DNA of 64,000 bases from an uncultured Lachnospiraceae bacterium. GTDB taxonomy: Bacteria > Bacillota > Clostridia > Lachnospirales > Lachnospiraceae. Made by a program: the position numbers and the translations under genes. Positions 34,700 to 44,107 of the stretch are shown in pieces (positions within the stretch are counted from its first letter, which is position 1; every line of letters begins with the position of its first letter). A model generated the notes under the pieces. That model saw only the letters and a list, made by a program, of their open reading frames with translations, had not been told where the DNA came from and made no database searches. Location of the stretch: assembly GCA_949948715.1 (NCBI GenBank), contig CATLGW010000008.1, forward strand, positions 1 through 64,000, written 5' to 3'.

Positions 34700-36379
34700 A
34701 TGAGAAGTGATTCGGTAAAGAAGGGGAATGCCCAGGCGCCCCACAGAAGTCTGTTTAACGCGCTGGGATACACGGAGGAGGAGAGACGCCGGCCGCTGAT
34801 CGGCGTGGTGTGCTCCTACAATGAGATCGTGCCGGGGCATATGAATCTGGATAAGATTGCGGAGGCCGTGAAACTGGGAGTGGCCATGGCTGGCGGCACC
34901 CCCGTCATGTTTCCTGCCATCGCGGTCTGCGACGGCATCGCCATGGGACATGTGGGGATGAAGTATTCTCTGGTGACCAGAGATCTGATCGCGGACAGCA
35001 CGGAGTGTATGGCGCTGGCCCACGGCTTTGACGGCCTGGTGTGCATTCCCAACTGTGACAAGAATGTGCCGGGGCTTTTGATGGCTGCCGCCAGACTGAA
35101 TATTCCCACCATATTTGTGTCCGGAGGTCCCATGCTGGCAGGAAGGGTTCACGGGCAGAAGCGCAGTCTGTCCTCCATGTTTGAGGCGGTGGGCAGTGTG
35201 GCCGCCGGCACCATGACCGTGGAGGAGCTGACGGAATTTGAGGAGAAGGTATGTCCCACCTGCGGATCCTGCTCCGGTATGTATACCGCCAATTCCATGA
35301 ACTGTCTGACGGAGGCCATCGGCATGGGGCTTGGGGGAAACGGTACCATTCCCGCCGTGTATTCGGAGCGAATCCGCCTGGCTAAGCACGCCGGGATGAA
35401 GATTATGGAACTGGTGGAGAGGGATTTAAAGCCCCGGGATATTATGACTGCCGAGGCCTTTGAGAACGCTCTGGCAGTGGATATGGCCCTGGGCTGTTCC
35501 ACCAATTCCATGCTGCACCTCCCGGCCATAGCCAGGGAGGCCGGTGTGGATCTGAACCTGGATCTGGCCAACGAGCTCTCCGCAAGGACTCCCAATCTGT
35601 GCCATCTGGCTCCCGCCGGCCCCACCTATATGGAGGATCTGAACGAGGCGGGGGGCGTGTACGCCGTGATGAACGAGCTCACAAAGAAGAATCTGCTGCA
35701 CTTGGACTGCCTGACGGTGACGGGGCAGACCATAGGAGAGAATATCAAAAACTGCGTGAACTTAAATCCCGAGGTGATCCGCCCTGTGGAGAATCCTTAT
35801 TCGGAGACAGGCGGCATCGCCATCCTGCGGGGGAATCTGGCGCCGGACAGCGGCGTGGTGAAGCGCTCCGCGGTTGCTCCCGAGATGCTGGTTCACGAGG
35901 GCCCAGCCAGAGTGTTCGACTGTGAGGAGGATGCCATCGACGCCATCAAGGGAGGCCTCATTGTGGCCGGGGATGTGGTGGTGATACGCTATGAGGGTCC
36001 CAAGGGTGGACCCGGCATGAGAGAGATGCTCAACCCCACCTCCGCCATTGCGGGCATGGGTCTGGGGTCCAGCGTTGCGCTGATCACGGACGGACGTTTT
36101 TCGGGCGCATCCAGGGGTGCGTCCATAGGACATGTGTCCCCCGAGGCGGCTGTGGGAGGTCCCATCGCTCTGGTGGAGGAGGGAGATATCATTCGGATCA
36201 ATATCCCGGAGAATAAGCTGGATGTGTTGGTGTCCGAAGAGGACCTGGCTAAGAGACGGGAAAAATGGCAGCCCAGGCAGCCCAGGATCACCACGGGATA
36301 TCTGTCCCGCTACCGGGAGCTGGTGACCAGCGGAAACAGGGGGGCGGTTCTGGAGGTGCCCGGAGGACAGGACAAATAA
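34700..36379 (+). CDS. ilvD: Dihydroxy-acid dehydratase
   Basis: A 559-residue iron-sulfur enzyme of valine/isoleucine synthesis. The three cluster cysteines are in [21 protein letters not shown] and [18 protein letters not shown]. The late [20 protein letters not shown] is also typical. I chose ATG 34700 because family members begin MRSDxVKKG. It has only a weak GGAA ribosome site. Starts at 34667 (ATG) and 34634 (TTG) are in frame but also lack ribosome sites. It sits between leuB and ilvB in one operon. Confidence 0.96.
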   Translation: MRSDSVKKGNAQAPHRSLFNALGYTEEERRRPLIGVVCSYNEIVPGHMNLDKIAEAVKLGVAMAGGTPVMFPAIAVCDGIAMGHVGMKYSLVTRDLIADSTECMALAHGFDGLVCIPNCDKNVPGLLMAAARLNIPTIFVSGGPMLAGRVHGQKRSLSSMFEAVGSVAAGTMTVEELTEFEEKVCPTCGSCSGMYTANSMNCLTEAIGMGLGGNGTIPAVYSERIRLAKHAGMKIMELVERDLKPRDIMTAEAFENALAVDMALGCSTNSMLHLPAIAREAGVDLNLDLANELSARTPNLCHLAPAGPTYMEDLNEAGGVYAVMNELTKKNLLHLDCLTVTGQTIGENIKNCVNLNPEVIRPVENPYSETGGIAILRGNLAPDSGVVKRSAVAPEMLVHEGPARVFDCEEDAIDAIKGGLIVAGDVVVIRYEGPKGGPGMREMLNPTSAIAGMGLGSSVALITDGRFSGASRGASIGHVSPEAAVGGPIALVEEGDIIRINIPENKLDVLVSEEDLAKRREKWQPRQPRITTGYLSRYRELVTSGNRGAVLEVPGGQDK

Positions 36380-36424
36380 CACTATGAAATCATGTGAGAG
36401 AATACTCAGGTAGGAGCGGAGCAT

Positions 36425-38098
36425 ATGTTGTTAAACGGTTCGGAAATAGTTGTAGCATGCTTAAAGGAACAGGGGGTGGATACGGTATTCGGCTACCCCG
36501 GGGGAGCCATCCTGAATATCTATGACGCGCTGTATCAGCACAGTGAGGAAATCAGGCATATTCTCACATCCCATGAGCAGGGCGCGGCCCATGCGGCGGA
36601 CGGATACGCCAGAGCTTCCGGAAAGGTGGGGGTCTGCCTGGCCACCAGCGGCCCCGGGGCCACCAATCTGGTGACGGGCATCGCCACCGCCTACATGGAT
36701 TCCGTGCCCATGGTGGCTATCACAGCCAATGTGACTCTGCCTCTTTTGGGAAAGGACAGCTTTCAGGAGGTGGACATTGCCGGGGTGACCATGCCCATCA
36801 CCAAACACGGCTATATCGTAAAAAATGTGGAGGAGCTGGCGGATACTCTTCGCCGGGCCTTCCACATTGCAAGGAGCGGCCGGCCAGGTCCGGTTCTGGT
36901 GGATATCACCAAGGATGTGACGGCTGCCGTCTGTGAGTTTGAACCGCTCCCTGTGGAGGAGGAGCCTCCCCTGTGCGGATATGCGGAGGAGGATTTGAAG
37001 GAGATCGCCGAATATATCGGACAGGCGAAAAGGCCCTATATTTATCTGGGCGGCGGGGCTATTATCGCGGATGCCTTTCAAGAGGTGGCGGAGTTTGCCG
37101 AGCTGATCGACGCTCCGGTCTGCGATACCCTGATGGGAAAGGGAGCCTTCGACGGAAGAAGCCCCCGTTACACGGGCATGATCGGTATGCACGGCACCAA
37201 GGCTTCCAATCTGGGAGTCAGCCAGTGCGATCTGCTCATCGCCCTGGGGGCCAGATTCTCCGACCGGGTCACCGGAAATCCTAAGAAATTTGCGGAGAAT
37301 GCCCGGGTGATTCAGTTCGACGTGGATGCGGCGGAGATCAACAAGAACATCCGTGTGGATGCCTCTCTGGTGGGGGATCTGAAGAAGATCTTATCTCAGC
37401 TCAACCCCCTGCTCACAAAGCAGGATCACAGTGAGTGGATGAAGGAGATACGGATTCTGAAGGAAAAATATCCTCTCAAATATGACGGCGCCGTATTGTC
37501 CTGCCCCTATGTGATAGAGGAGATCGATCGCGTCACAAAGGGTGAGGCTGTTATCACCACCGACGTGGGGCAGCATCAGATGTGGGCGGCACAGTATTAC
37601 AAATATACCAGGCCCCGGACGTTTCTCTCCTCCGGAGGGCTGGGCACCATGGGATACGGTTTGGGAGCGTGCATCGGAGCGCAGACGGCCAGACCTGACA
37701 AGGTCTGCATCAATATCGCAGGCGACGGCTGCTTTCGCATGAACATGAACGAACTGGCCACGGCCAGCCGGTACAATATTCCGATCATCCAGGTGGTGAT
37801 AAACAACCATGTGCTGGGTATGGTGCGGCAGTGGCAGACTCTTTTCTATGGAAAACGTTATTCCCAGACCGTCTTGAACGATAAGGTGGATTTCTGTAAG
37901 GTGGCGGAGGCTCTGGGCTGTACCGCGATCCGCGTCGCAAAAAAGGAGGAGATGGGACCCGCTGTGGAGAGGGCGATCTCTCTGAAAGCGCCTGTCCTGA
38001 TCGAGTGCGTCATACCCGAGGATGACAAGGTGTTTCCCATGGTTCCCGCGGGAGCTCCCATCAGTGAGGTGTTTGACGGGGATGATTTGAAGGAATAG
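36425..38098 (+). CDS. ilvB: Acetolactate synthase, large (catalytic) subunit
   Basis: A 557-residue ThDP enzyme that makes acetolactate and acetohydroxybutyrate, the first common step of valine and isoleucine synthesis. The glutamate that activates ThDP is in SHEQGAAHAADGYAR, the FAD-binding domain is central, and the ThDP/Mg motif is GDGCFRMNMNELATASRYN. The end IECVIPEDDKVFPMVPAGAP is typical. AGGAG precedes ATG 36425. No small regulatory subunit (ilvN/ilvH) is adjacent; it may be elsewhere. The next gene follows after three bases. Confidence 0.95.
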   Translation: MLLNGSEIVVACLKEQGVDTVFGYPGGAILNIYDALYQHSEEIRHILTSHEQGAAHAADGYARASGKVGVCLATSGPGATNLVTGIATAYMDSVPMVAITANVTLPLLGKDSFQEVDIAGVTMPITKHGYIVKNVEELADTLRRAFHIARSGRPGPVLVDITKDVTAAVCEFEPLPVEEEPPLCGYAEEDLKEIAEYIGQAKRPYIYLGGGAIIADAFQEVAEFAELIDAPVCDTLMGKGAFDGRSPRYTGMIGMHGTKASNLGVSQCDLLIALGARFSDRVTGNPKKFAENARVIQFDVDAAEINKNIRVDASLVGDLKKILSQLNPLLTKQDHSEWMKEIRILKEKYPLKYDGAVLSCPYVIEEIDRVTKGEAVITTDVGQHQMWAAQYYKYTRPRTFLSSGGLGTMGYGLGACIGAQTARPDKVCINIAGDGCFRMNMNELATASRYNIPIIQVVINNHVLGMVRQWQTLFYGKRYSQTVLNDKVDFCKVAEALGCTAIRVAKKEEMGPAVERAISLKAPVLIECVIPEDDKVFPMVPAGAPISEVFDGDDLKE

Positions 38099-38101
38099 AG
38101 A

Positions 38102-39565
38102 ATGAAGCGGAAAATGACTGCGTTTAAGGAAATGATTCTTGCAATGTTTTTCCTTCTCCTGTCGGCCTTTATGGGATATGTGCTGCTGGCCCGTTATTAT
38201 GCGGCGGGCTTTGGGCCAAACACTTGGATCAACGGCATTTATTGCACCGGCAAGACGGTGGAGGAGGTGGGCGGGGAGCTTTTGTCACAGGCAGAGGCTC
38301 CCGTTCTTGTGATTCATATAGATTCCGGGTGGGAGCAGGGCTATCAGAATGAGATCGACCTGGGGGAACTTGGGTATGAGAGCAGCTATCTCCCCGCCCT
38401 GGAGCAATGTCTAAAGGAGCAGGAGCCCTTTCTATGGGCGAAAAACATCATGTCGCCCAAAGATCACAGGATAACGCCGCAGGTTTCCTATGACGAGGAG
38501 GCGCTAAGGGAGGCCTTCGAGCGGACCTGCGTGGGCCACTACGGTCAGCAGAGGACGGGATTTTACGGCATCGGCATCGACTGGAAGCAGGGGTGGTTCT
38601 GCTACGACGGGCTCACCCGTCGACTGGATATGGATAAGGCCTTTGCTCTGGTGAAGGAGGCTGTGACCGCCGGACAGTACGAGATCAATATAGATGAACT
38701 GGACTGTTTTTATGACATTCCCTTTACCCAAGAGCAGGAGGAGATCCGCGGGATTTGGGAGCGGCTGGAGGCGTTTCAGAACTGCGGCATTGTATATGAT
38801 ATGGGGGATGAGAAACGCGAAATTCCTGCGGATATCGCCGCCCATTTTCTGACATATGAATATCGGGAGGACCTGGGGATGGATTATCCTGTTCTGGATC
38901 AGGACGGAAAATTTGTCCTGGACAGGGAGGCGGTGGAGGACTTTGTGGATTCCCTGGCGGAGGAATATGACACCTATGGGAAGGACCGGGAGTTTATGAG
39001 CACCTCGGGAAAGCTGGTCACCGTTCCCGCGGGGGGAACCTACGGCACGAAGCTGGACAGAAAGGCGGAGGTTGCCTACTTGATGGAGATGCTCACGAAT
39101 GAAGACGCCGGCACAGGGAGCGCACAGGAGCACATACCCGCTTACGAGATGCAGGGGGCGGTGCGGGGGAAGGACGACATCGGTTCCACCTATGTGGAGG
39201 TGGATATGACGGCGCAGAAGCTTTATTATTATGAAGACGGCGAGCTTGTGCTGGAGACGGATGTGGTGACGGGAAATATGCGCAGACGGATGGGGACGCC
39301 CCAGGGGGTGAATTACGTCTATAACAAGCAGAAAAACCGGGTGCTCAGAGGGCCGGGATATGCGTCACCGGTGAGTTTCTGGATGCCTGTAAAGGGCAAT
39401 ATCGGGCTCCACGATGCCGGCTGGAGGAGCGAGTTTGGGGGAGAGATCTACCGCACAGGCGGTTCCCACGGATGTATCAACCTTCCCAAAGACATGGCGT
39501 CCCAGCTCTACGAGGCGGTGGAGGTGGGCACTCCCGTGATAATGTTCTACACGGAGGAGTCCTGA
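38102..39565 (+). CDS. L,D-transpeptidase (YkuD domain) with peptidoglycan-binding region
   Basis: A 487-residue protein with one N-terminal membrane helix (about 10-30) and an outside part. The middle region (about 40-340, VSYDEEALREAFERT, LDREAVEDFVDSLAEEYDTYG) matches the PG-binding-4 domains that precede YkuD. The catalytic domain holds IGLHDAGW and the cysteine motif TGGSHGCINLP. It would cross-link peptidoglycan through 3-3 bonds or attach proteins. It lies three bases after ilvB, an unexpected partner, with AAGGAA upstream of ATG 38102. Confidence 0.9.
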   Translation: MKRKMTAFKEMILAMFFLLLSAFMGYVLLARYYAAGFGPNTWINGIYCTGKTVEEVGGELLSQAEAPVLVIHIDSGWEQGYQNEIDLGELGYESSYLPALEQCLKEQEPFLWAKNIMSPKDHRITPQVSYDEEALREAFERTCVGHYGQQRTGFYGIGIDWKQGWFCYDGLTRRLDMDKAFALVKEAVTAGQYEINIDELDCFYDIPFTQEQEEIRGIWERLEAFQNCGIVYDMGDEKREIPADIAAHFLTYEYREDLGMDYPVLDQDGKFVLDREAVEDFVDSLAEEYDTYGKDREFMSTSGKLVTVPAGGTYGTKLDRKAEVAYLMEMLTNEDAGTGSAQEHIPAYEMQGAVRGKDDIGSTYVEVDMTAQKLYYYEDGELVLETDVVTGNMRRRMGTPQGVNYVYNKQKNRVLRGPGYASPVSFWMPVKGNIGLHDAGWRSEFGGEIYRTGGSHGCINLPKDMASQLYEAVEVGTPVIMFYTEES

Positions 39566-39615
39566 GATTTTTGAATGTTTCCCGAGAGTTTCACGGTCTA
39601 TTTTGTCATTTCTAG

Positions 39616-39644
39616 TTGACGAATGGGGCAGGAACGATTATTCT
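39616..39644 (+). promoter_or_regulatory. Promoter of serC
   Basis: TTGACG (39616-39621), 17 bases, TATTCT (39639-39644), about 55 bp before the serC ATG. TATACT at 39644-39649 is an alternative -10. The -35 sits in TAGTTGACGA, a string also seen on the minus strand before the alarmone synthetase. Confidence 0.5.
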
Positions 39645-39698
39645 ATACTTATGCCTTTAAGGGAGCTTTATTTTTGTTATATAGAGGAGGAGACAAAA

Positions 39699-40784
39699 AT
39701 GTCAAGGATTTTCAATTTTTCCGCCGGACCTGCGGTTCTGCCGGAGGAGGTTTTAAAGGAAGCAGCGGAGGAGATGCTGGATTACCGGGGAAGCGGTATG
39801 TCTGTGATGGAGATGAGTCACCGCTCCAAGGTGTATGATGATATTATCAAGGAGGCGGAGGCAGACCTGCGGGAACTGATGAACATTCCCGACAATTACA
39901 AGGTGCTGTTTTTGCAGGGGGGAGCCAGTCAGCAGTTTGCCATGATCCCCATGAATCTGATGAAGAATAAGAAGGCGGCTTACATAGTGACCGGACAGTG
40001 GGCAAAGAAAGCGTACCAGGAGGCAAAGCTCTATGGGGAGGCGGTGGAGGTAGCGTCCTCCGCAGACCAGACCTTCTCTTATATTCCCGACTGTTCCGAC
40101 CTTTCCATCCCTGAGGATGCGGACTATGTGTATATCTGTGAAAATAATACCATCTACGGCACGAAGTTTCACACCCTGCCCGACACCAAGGGACACACGC
40201 TGGTGGCGGACGTGTCAAGCTGCTTCCTGTCAGAACCTGTGGACGTGTCCAAATATGGCGTGATCTACGGCGGCGTACAGAAGAACGTGGGGCCTGCGGG
40301 TGTGGTGATCGTGATTATCAGAGAGGATCTGATCACGGAGGATGTGCTTCCGGGCACTCCCACCATGTTGCGTTACAAGACCCATGCGGACAATGATTCC
40401 CTCTACAACACGCCTCCCACCTACGGCATCTATATCTGCGGCAAGGTATTTAAGTGGCTGAAGGCAAAGGGCGGACTGGCCGCCATGAAGGAGTACAATG
40501 AGAAGAAGGCAAAGCTTCTCTACGATTTCCTGGATCAGAGCAGCTTGTTTAAGGGAACCGTGCGGAAGGAAGACCGCTCCCTGATGAACGTGCCCTTCGT
40601 GACCGGCGACGCCGAGCTGGACGCTAAGTTTGTGAAGGAGTCCAAGGCTGCAGGCTTGGAGAATCTGAAGGGTCACAGAAGCGTGGGCGGTATGCGCGCC
40701 AGCATCTACAACGCTATGCCCATGGAGGGAGTGGAGAAACTGGTGGAGTTTATGAAGAAATTTGAGGCAGAGAACCTGAAATAA
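39699..40784 (+). CDS. serC: Phosphoserine aminotransferase
   Basis: A 361-residue PLP enzyme that makes phosphoserine from 3-phosphohydroxypyruvate and glutamate. Seen are FNFSAGPAVLPEEVL at the start, GMSVMEMSHRSKVYDDI, LFLQGGASQQFAMIPMNL, the PLP lysine in GGVQKNVGPAGVV, and the final GHRSVGGMRASIYNAMP. ATG 39699 follows GAGGAGGAGACAAAA; an upstream start at 39603 would precede the promoter. serA follows, so two of three serine-pathway steps lie together. Confidence 0.97.
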   Translation: MSRIFNFSAGPAVLPEEVLKEAAEEMLDYRGSGMSVMEMSHRSKVYDDIIKEAEADLRELMNIPDNYKVLFLQGGASQQFAMIPMNLMKNKKAAYIVTGQWAKKAYQEAKLYGEAVEVASSADQTFSYIPDCSDLSIPEDADYVYICENNTIYGTKFHTLPDTKGHTLVADVSSCFLSEPVDVSKYGVIYGGVQKNVGPAGVVIVIIREDLITEDVLPGTPTMLRYKTHADNDSLYNTPPTYGIYICGKVFKWLKAKGGLAAMKEYNEKKAKLLYDFLDQSSLFKGTVRKEDRSLMNVPFVTGDAELDAKFVKESKAAGLENLKGHRSVGGMRASIYNAMPMEGVEKLVEFMKKFEAENLK

Positions 40785-40804
40785 AATAGGTCAAGAATTT
40801 TTAA

Positions 40805-40839
40805 GTATCTGCCGATGATGGTACTGGGAGGGCAGATGC
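40805..40839 (+). repeat. Internally deleted copy of the hairpin element
   Basis: TATCTGCC at 40806-40813 and GGCAGATGC at 40831-40839 form the outer stem, joined by the 3' part of the element (GATGGTACTGGGA). The inner hairpin is missing. It sits about 25 bp before the full copy. Confidence 0.65.
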
Positions 40840-40863
40840 GGAACAAATCAAGAACTGTTTACA

Positions 40864-40954
40864 GCATCTGCCCGGCCAGTGCCCAGAACAATGTCCGGCT
40901 GAGTCATACAGACGGACGTTGTTCTGTATGTGATGGTACTGGGAGGGCAGATGC
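40864..40954 (+). repeat. Full hairpin element upstream of serA
   Basis: A 91-base relative of the units before proA. The outer arms are GCATCTGCCC and GGGCAGATGC. The T-A pair of the proA copies is a G-C pair here, so pairing is kept by changes on both sides. The inner arms are GAACAATGTCCG (40886-40897) and CGGACGTTGTTC (40913-40924). GGAACTTAAAAGGAG with the serA ribosome site follows directly, as before proA. Confidence 0.85.
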
Positions 40955-40978
40955 GGAACTTAAAAGGAGAAACGAGCA

Positions 40979-42142
40979 ATGTATAAGATCAAATGTCTGA
41001 ATCCCATCTCGCAGGTGGGACTTACAAAACTGACGGCCGATTATCAGGTTACGGAGGAGCTGAAGGAGGCGGAGGGCGTACTGGTCCGCAGCGCGGCCAT
41101 GCACGATATGGAACTGCCTGACAGCCTTCTGGCGGTGGCCAGAGCCGGCGCGGGTACAAACAATATCCCGCTGGATAAATGTGCGGAGAAGGGTATCGTA
41201 GTGTTCAACACACCCGGGGCCAACGCCAACGGGGTGAAGGAGCTGGTGGTGGCGGGTATGCTTATGGCGGCCCGGGATATCGTGGGCGGCATCCAGTGGG
41301 TGAGGGAGAACCAACAGGACGAGAACATCGCCAAGGCGGTGGAGAAGGAGAAAAAGAAATTTGCGGGCACGGAGCTTATGGGAAAGAGGCTGGGCGTAAT
41401 CGGCCTGGGCGCCATAGGCTGCAGGATTGCCAACACCGCCATCAATCTGGGCATGGAGGTGTACGGCTACGACCCCTATTTGTCCGTAAACGCGGCCTGG
41501 AACATCAGCAGAGACGTAAAGCATGTGCTGAACGAGGATGAGATTTATGCACAGTGCGACTATATCACCGTGCATGTGCCTCTTTTGGATTCCACCAGGG
41601 GCATGATCAACAAAGAGGCCATCTCCAAGATGAAGGACGGCGTGGTGATCTTGAACTTCGCCAGAGATCTTCTGGCGGAGGAGAAGGATGTGATACAGGG
41701 GATTGAGGAGGGAAAGATTGCCCGCTATGTGACGGATTTCCCCAATACCACCACGGCGGGAGCGCCCGGCTGCATCGTGATTCCTCATTTGGGAGCCAGC
41801 ACCGAGGAGTCCGAGGACAACTGCGCGATCATGGCGGTGCAGGAGATAATGGACTATCTGGAGAACGGCAATATCAGAAACAGTGTGAATTACCCCGCCT
41901 GTGACATGGGTGTCTGCAGGGGAGCCGGCAGAGTTGCCATTTTCCACAAGAACATTGCCAATATGATTACCAAATTTACCGCGGTGTTCGGCGAGAAGGG
42001 CATCAATATCAGCGATATGACCAACAAATCCCGGGGGGAGGTGGCCTACACCATGATGGATGTGGATTCCGCCCTCACAGGGGATATCGTGGAGAGTCTT
42101 GAGAGCATCGACGGAGTCTTCAGAGCAAGGATTGTAAAATAA
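40979..42142 (+). CDS. serA: D-3-phosphoglycerate dehydrogenase
   Basis: A 387-residue NAD-dependent enzyme that starts serine synthesis from 3-phosphoglycerate. The Rossmann motif is GKRLGVIGLGAIGCRIAN. The catalytic Arg is in NFARDLLAEE, and the Glu and His lie further on, with His in VIPHLGASTEESEDNCA. A C-terminal ACT-type domain (about 315-387, NKSRGEVAYTMMDVDSA) could bind serine for feedback control. ATG 40979 has AAAAGGAG upstream, directly after the hairpin element. The usual ARGG is altered to ARDL, as in many clostridial members. Confidence 0.96.
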   Translation: MYKIKCLNPISQVGLTKLTADYQVTEELKEAEGVLVRSAAMHDMELPDSLLAVARAGAGTNNIPLDKCAEKGIVVFNTPGANANGVKELVVAGMLMAARDIVGGIQWVRENQQDENIAKAVEKEKKKFAGTELMGKRLGVIGLGAIGCRIANTAINLGMEVYGYDPYLSVNAAWNISRDVKHVLNEDEIYAQCDYITVHVPLLDSTRGMINKEAISKMKDGVVILNFARDLLAEEKDVIQGIEEGKIARYVTDFPNTTTAGAPGCIVIPHLGASTEESEDNCAIMAVQEIMDYLENGNIRNSVNYPACDMGVCRGAGRVAIFHKNIANMITKFTAVFGEKGINISDMTNKSRGEVAYTMMDVDSALTGDIVESLESIDGVFRARIVK

Positions 42143-42173
42143 GGGAGCCCCGGAGGCTGTCCCGTGAAAAAGG

Positions 42174-42214
42174 AGGCACACAGTATACAGCTTGAAATGC
42201 CGTATACCGTGTGC
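42174..42214. terminator. Long inverted repeat between convergent serA and a small gene
   Basis: GGCACACAGTATAC (42174-42187) and GTATACCGTGTGCC (42201-42214) form a 14-bp stem with one mismatch and a 13-base loop. It probably ends serA transcription, but no T-run follows, only TTATGCG. Confidence 0.5.
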
Positions 42215-42292
42215 CTTATGCGTATCCGGTGATTGCCGTCTGCCGAGACAAGGGCTGGGGGAGCGCTCCGGGGTTTCCGGGCGGCGGTTTTC

Positions 42293-42571
42293 CTATCGGT
42301 ACAGCAGGGGCATTCCCTCCCCGCCGTTTAAATCCTGCAGACTGTCCCGCAGCTTCTGCTCGGATTTGCAGGAAGCCTCGCTCTGTAAATCCATATACAG
42401 GATAAACATATCCTCCAGGCTGATTTTCTTTTCCCCGGCGATTTCCTCCATAATGGGGCGCAGATTGTTGAGCTGTGTGGACACAGGCACCTGCTGCGGG
42501 TCGATATCGCCCATCACCTGCTCGGCATAATCGTTTATGCGCTTTAAGATTTTCCTATCTTCATCCGTCAT
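42293..42571 (-). CDS. Small protein of unknown function
   Basis: A 92-residue, mostly helical, soluble protein beginning MTDEDRKILKRINDYAEQVM. I do not recognise a family. A segment of alternating charge (EIAGEKKISLEDMFILYMDLQSEAS, residues about 46-70) may form a helix pair. AAAGGATGG lies before the ATG at 42571; a GTG at 42589 overlaps that ribosome site. It converges on serA and is divergent from the DUF1015 gene across 217 bp, of which 42650-42740 is AT-rich and likely holds promoters for both. Confidence 0.65.
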   Translation of the reverse strand: MTDEDRKILKRINDYAEQVMGDIDPQQVPVSTQLNNLRPIMEEIAGEKKISLEDMFILYMDLQSEASCKSEQKLRDSLQDLNGGEGMPLLYR

Positions 42572-42788
42572 TTTGTTCCATCCTTTCACGCGGAGGCCCA
42601 GGCCGGACCGGGAGGCCCTTTTAGGGCGCTTCCTCCGGGGTTTTGTTCTCCGCTAATTTTATGGGATATATTTTATCACCAGATGCTTGTTATGTATAGG
42701 TTTATTTGATAAAATATCATAATAGAAGAATCAGTGTGGGGAGGACAAGTCCCGGCATACAAAAAAGCAGGAGAAAGGAAGGCTTTTA

Positions 42789-44024
42789 ATGGCACAGATC
42801 AGACCGTTTTGCGCGTACCGTCCCAGAAAGGGGCTGGAGGAGAAGATCGCGGCGCTGCCTTATGACGTATATAACAGGGAGGAGGCCTGCGCGGAGGTAA
42901 AGAGGAATCCCGATTCCTTTTTGGCCATAGACAGGGCGGAGACACAGTTTGGGCCCGAGGTGGACACCTATGCGCCCCAGGTGTACGAGAAGGCCCGGGA
43001 GATGCTTGGAGAGCAGATAGAGGAGGGACGCTTTGTGCGGGATGAAATCCCTTCCTACTATCTCTACGAGCAGACCTTTGAGGGCAGGCGCCAGACCGGT
43101 ATTGCGGCCTGCGCCTCCATCGACGATTATCTGAACAATGTGATCAGGAAGCACGAGAACACCCGGGAGGACAAGGAGCAGGACCGTATCCGTCATGTGG
43201 ATGTGTGCAATATGCAGACGGGCCCGATTTTTTTGGCTTATCGGGCAAACGATACCCTGCGGGGCATTACAAAGGAGGCCAAGGAAGGGGAGCCGGCGTA
43301 TGATTTTGTCTCCGAGGACGGGGTTGGGCACAGGGTATGGGTGATTTCGGACCCGGAGAGGACGGCGGCCGTCAGCGAAGCCTTTCGGGCCATTCCTGAG
43401 CTTTATATCGCGGACGGCCATCACCGCTGCGCCTCCGCGGTGAAGGTGGGCTTAAAGCGGCGGGAAGAGCATTCCGGCTACAGGGGAGATGAGGAGTACA
43501 ATTTCTTCCTCGCCGTATTGTTCCCGGACGAGGAGCTGCGGATAATGGACTATAACCGTGTGGTCAGGGATCTGAACGGTTTTTCTGCGGAGGAGTTTTT
43601 GGAGAAGGTTTCGGAGAGCTTTCTGGTGGAGGCCGTGGGCGCGGGGCCCTATGCCCCGGACCGGAAAGGGCGCTTTGGTATGTATCTGGAGGGAAGGTGG
43701 TACGCTTTACAGGCCAGGGAGGAGATACGAAGCGAGGATGCGGTGGAGGGGCTGGATGTGTCCATCCTTCAGCGGTATCTGCTGGCTCCCCTTTTGGGCA
43801 TCAAAGATCCCAAGACGGACAGGCGGATTGACTTTGTGGGCGGAATCCGGGGCCTGGGAGAGCTGGAGCGCAGAGCGGACACGGATATGAAGGTGGCCTT
43901 CTCCATGTACCCCACATCCATAGGAGAGCTCTTTGCCGTGGCGGACGCGGGACGGCTGATGCCGCCGAAATCCACATGGTTTGAGCCCAAGCTCAGGAGC
44001 GGACTGTTTTTGCATGAGCTGTAG
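42789..44024 (+). CDS. DUF1015 family protein
   Basis: A 411-residue protein of unknown function. Recognised by IRPFCAYRP, AALPYDVYNREEA, SYYLYEQTF, IRKHENTREDKEQDR and the central YIADGHHRCASA. The DGHHR string is reminiscent of ParB-like folds, which include ADP/ATP-dependent serine kinases. Location close to serC-serA is frequent in clostridia and suggests a link to serine metabolism, but that is inference. ATG 42789 has AGGAGAAAGGAAG upstream. Confidence 0.85.
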   Translation: MAQIRPFCAYRPRKGLEEKIAALPYDVYNREEACAEVKRNPDSFLAIDRAETQFGPEVDTYAPQVYEKAREMLGEQIEEGRFVRDEIPSYYLYEQTFEGRRQTGIAACASIDDYLNNVIRKHENTREDKEQDRIRHVDVCNMQTGPIFLAYRANDTLRGITKEAKEGEPAYDFVSEDGVGHRVWVISDPERTAAVSEAFRAIPELYIADGHHRCASAVKVGLKRREEHSGYRGDEEYNFFLAVLFPDEELRIMDYNRVVRDLNGFSAEEFLEKVSESFLVEAVGAGPYAPDRKGRFGMYLEGRWYALQAREEIRSEDAVEGLDVSILQRYLLAPLLGIKDPKTDRRIDFVGGIRGLGELERRADTDMKVAFSMYPTSIGELFAVADAGRLMPPKSTWFEPKLRSGLFLHEL

Positions 44025-44107
44025 ACATGTAACGGACAGCCCCTCTCGCGAATACGAAACTTGCGGGTATAGATTTCTGCAGCATCAGGAAAGGGAGGAA
44101 GACGGAT

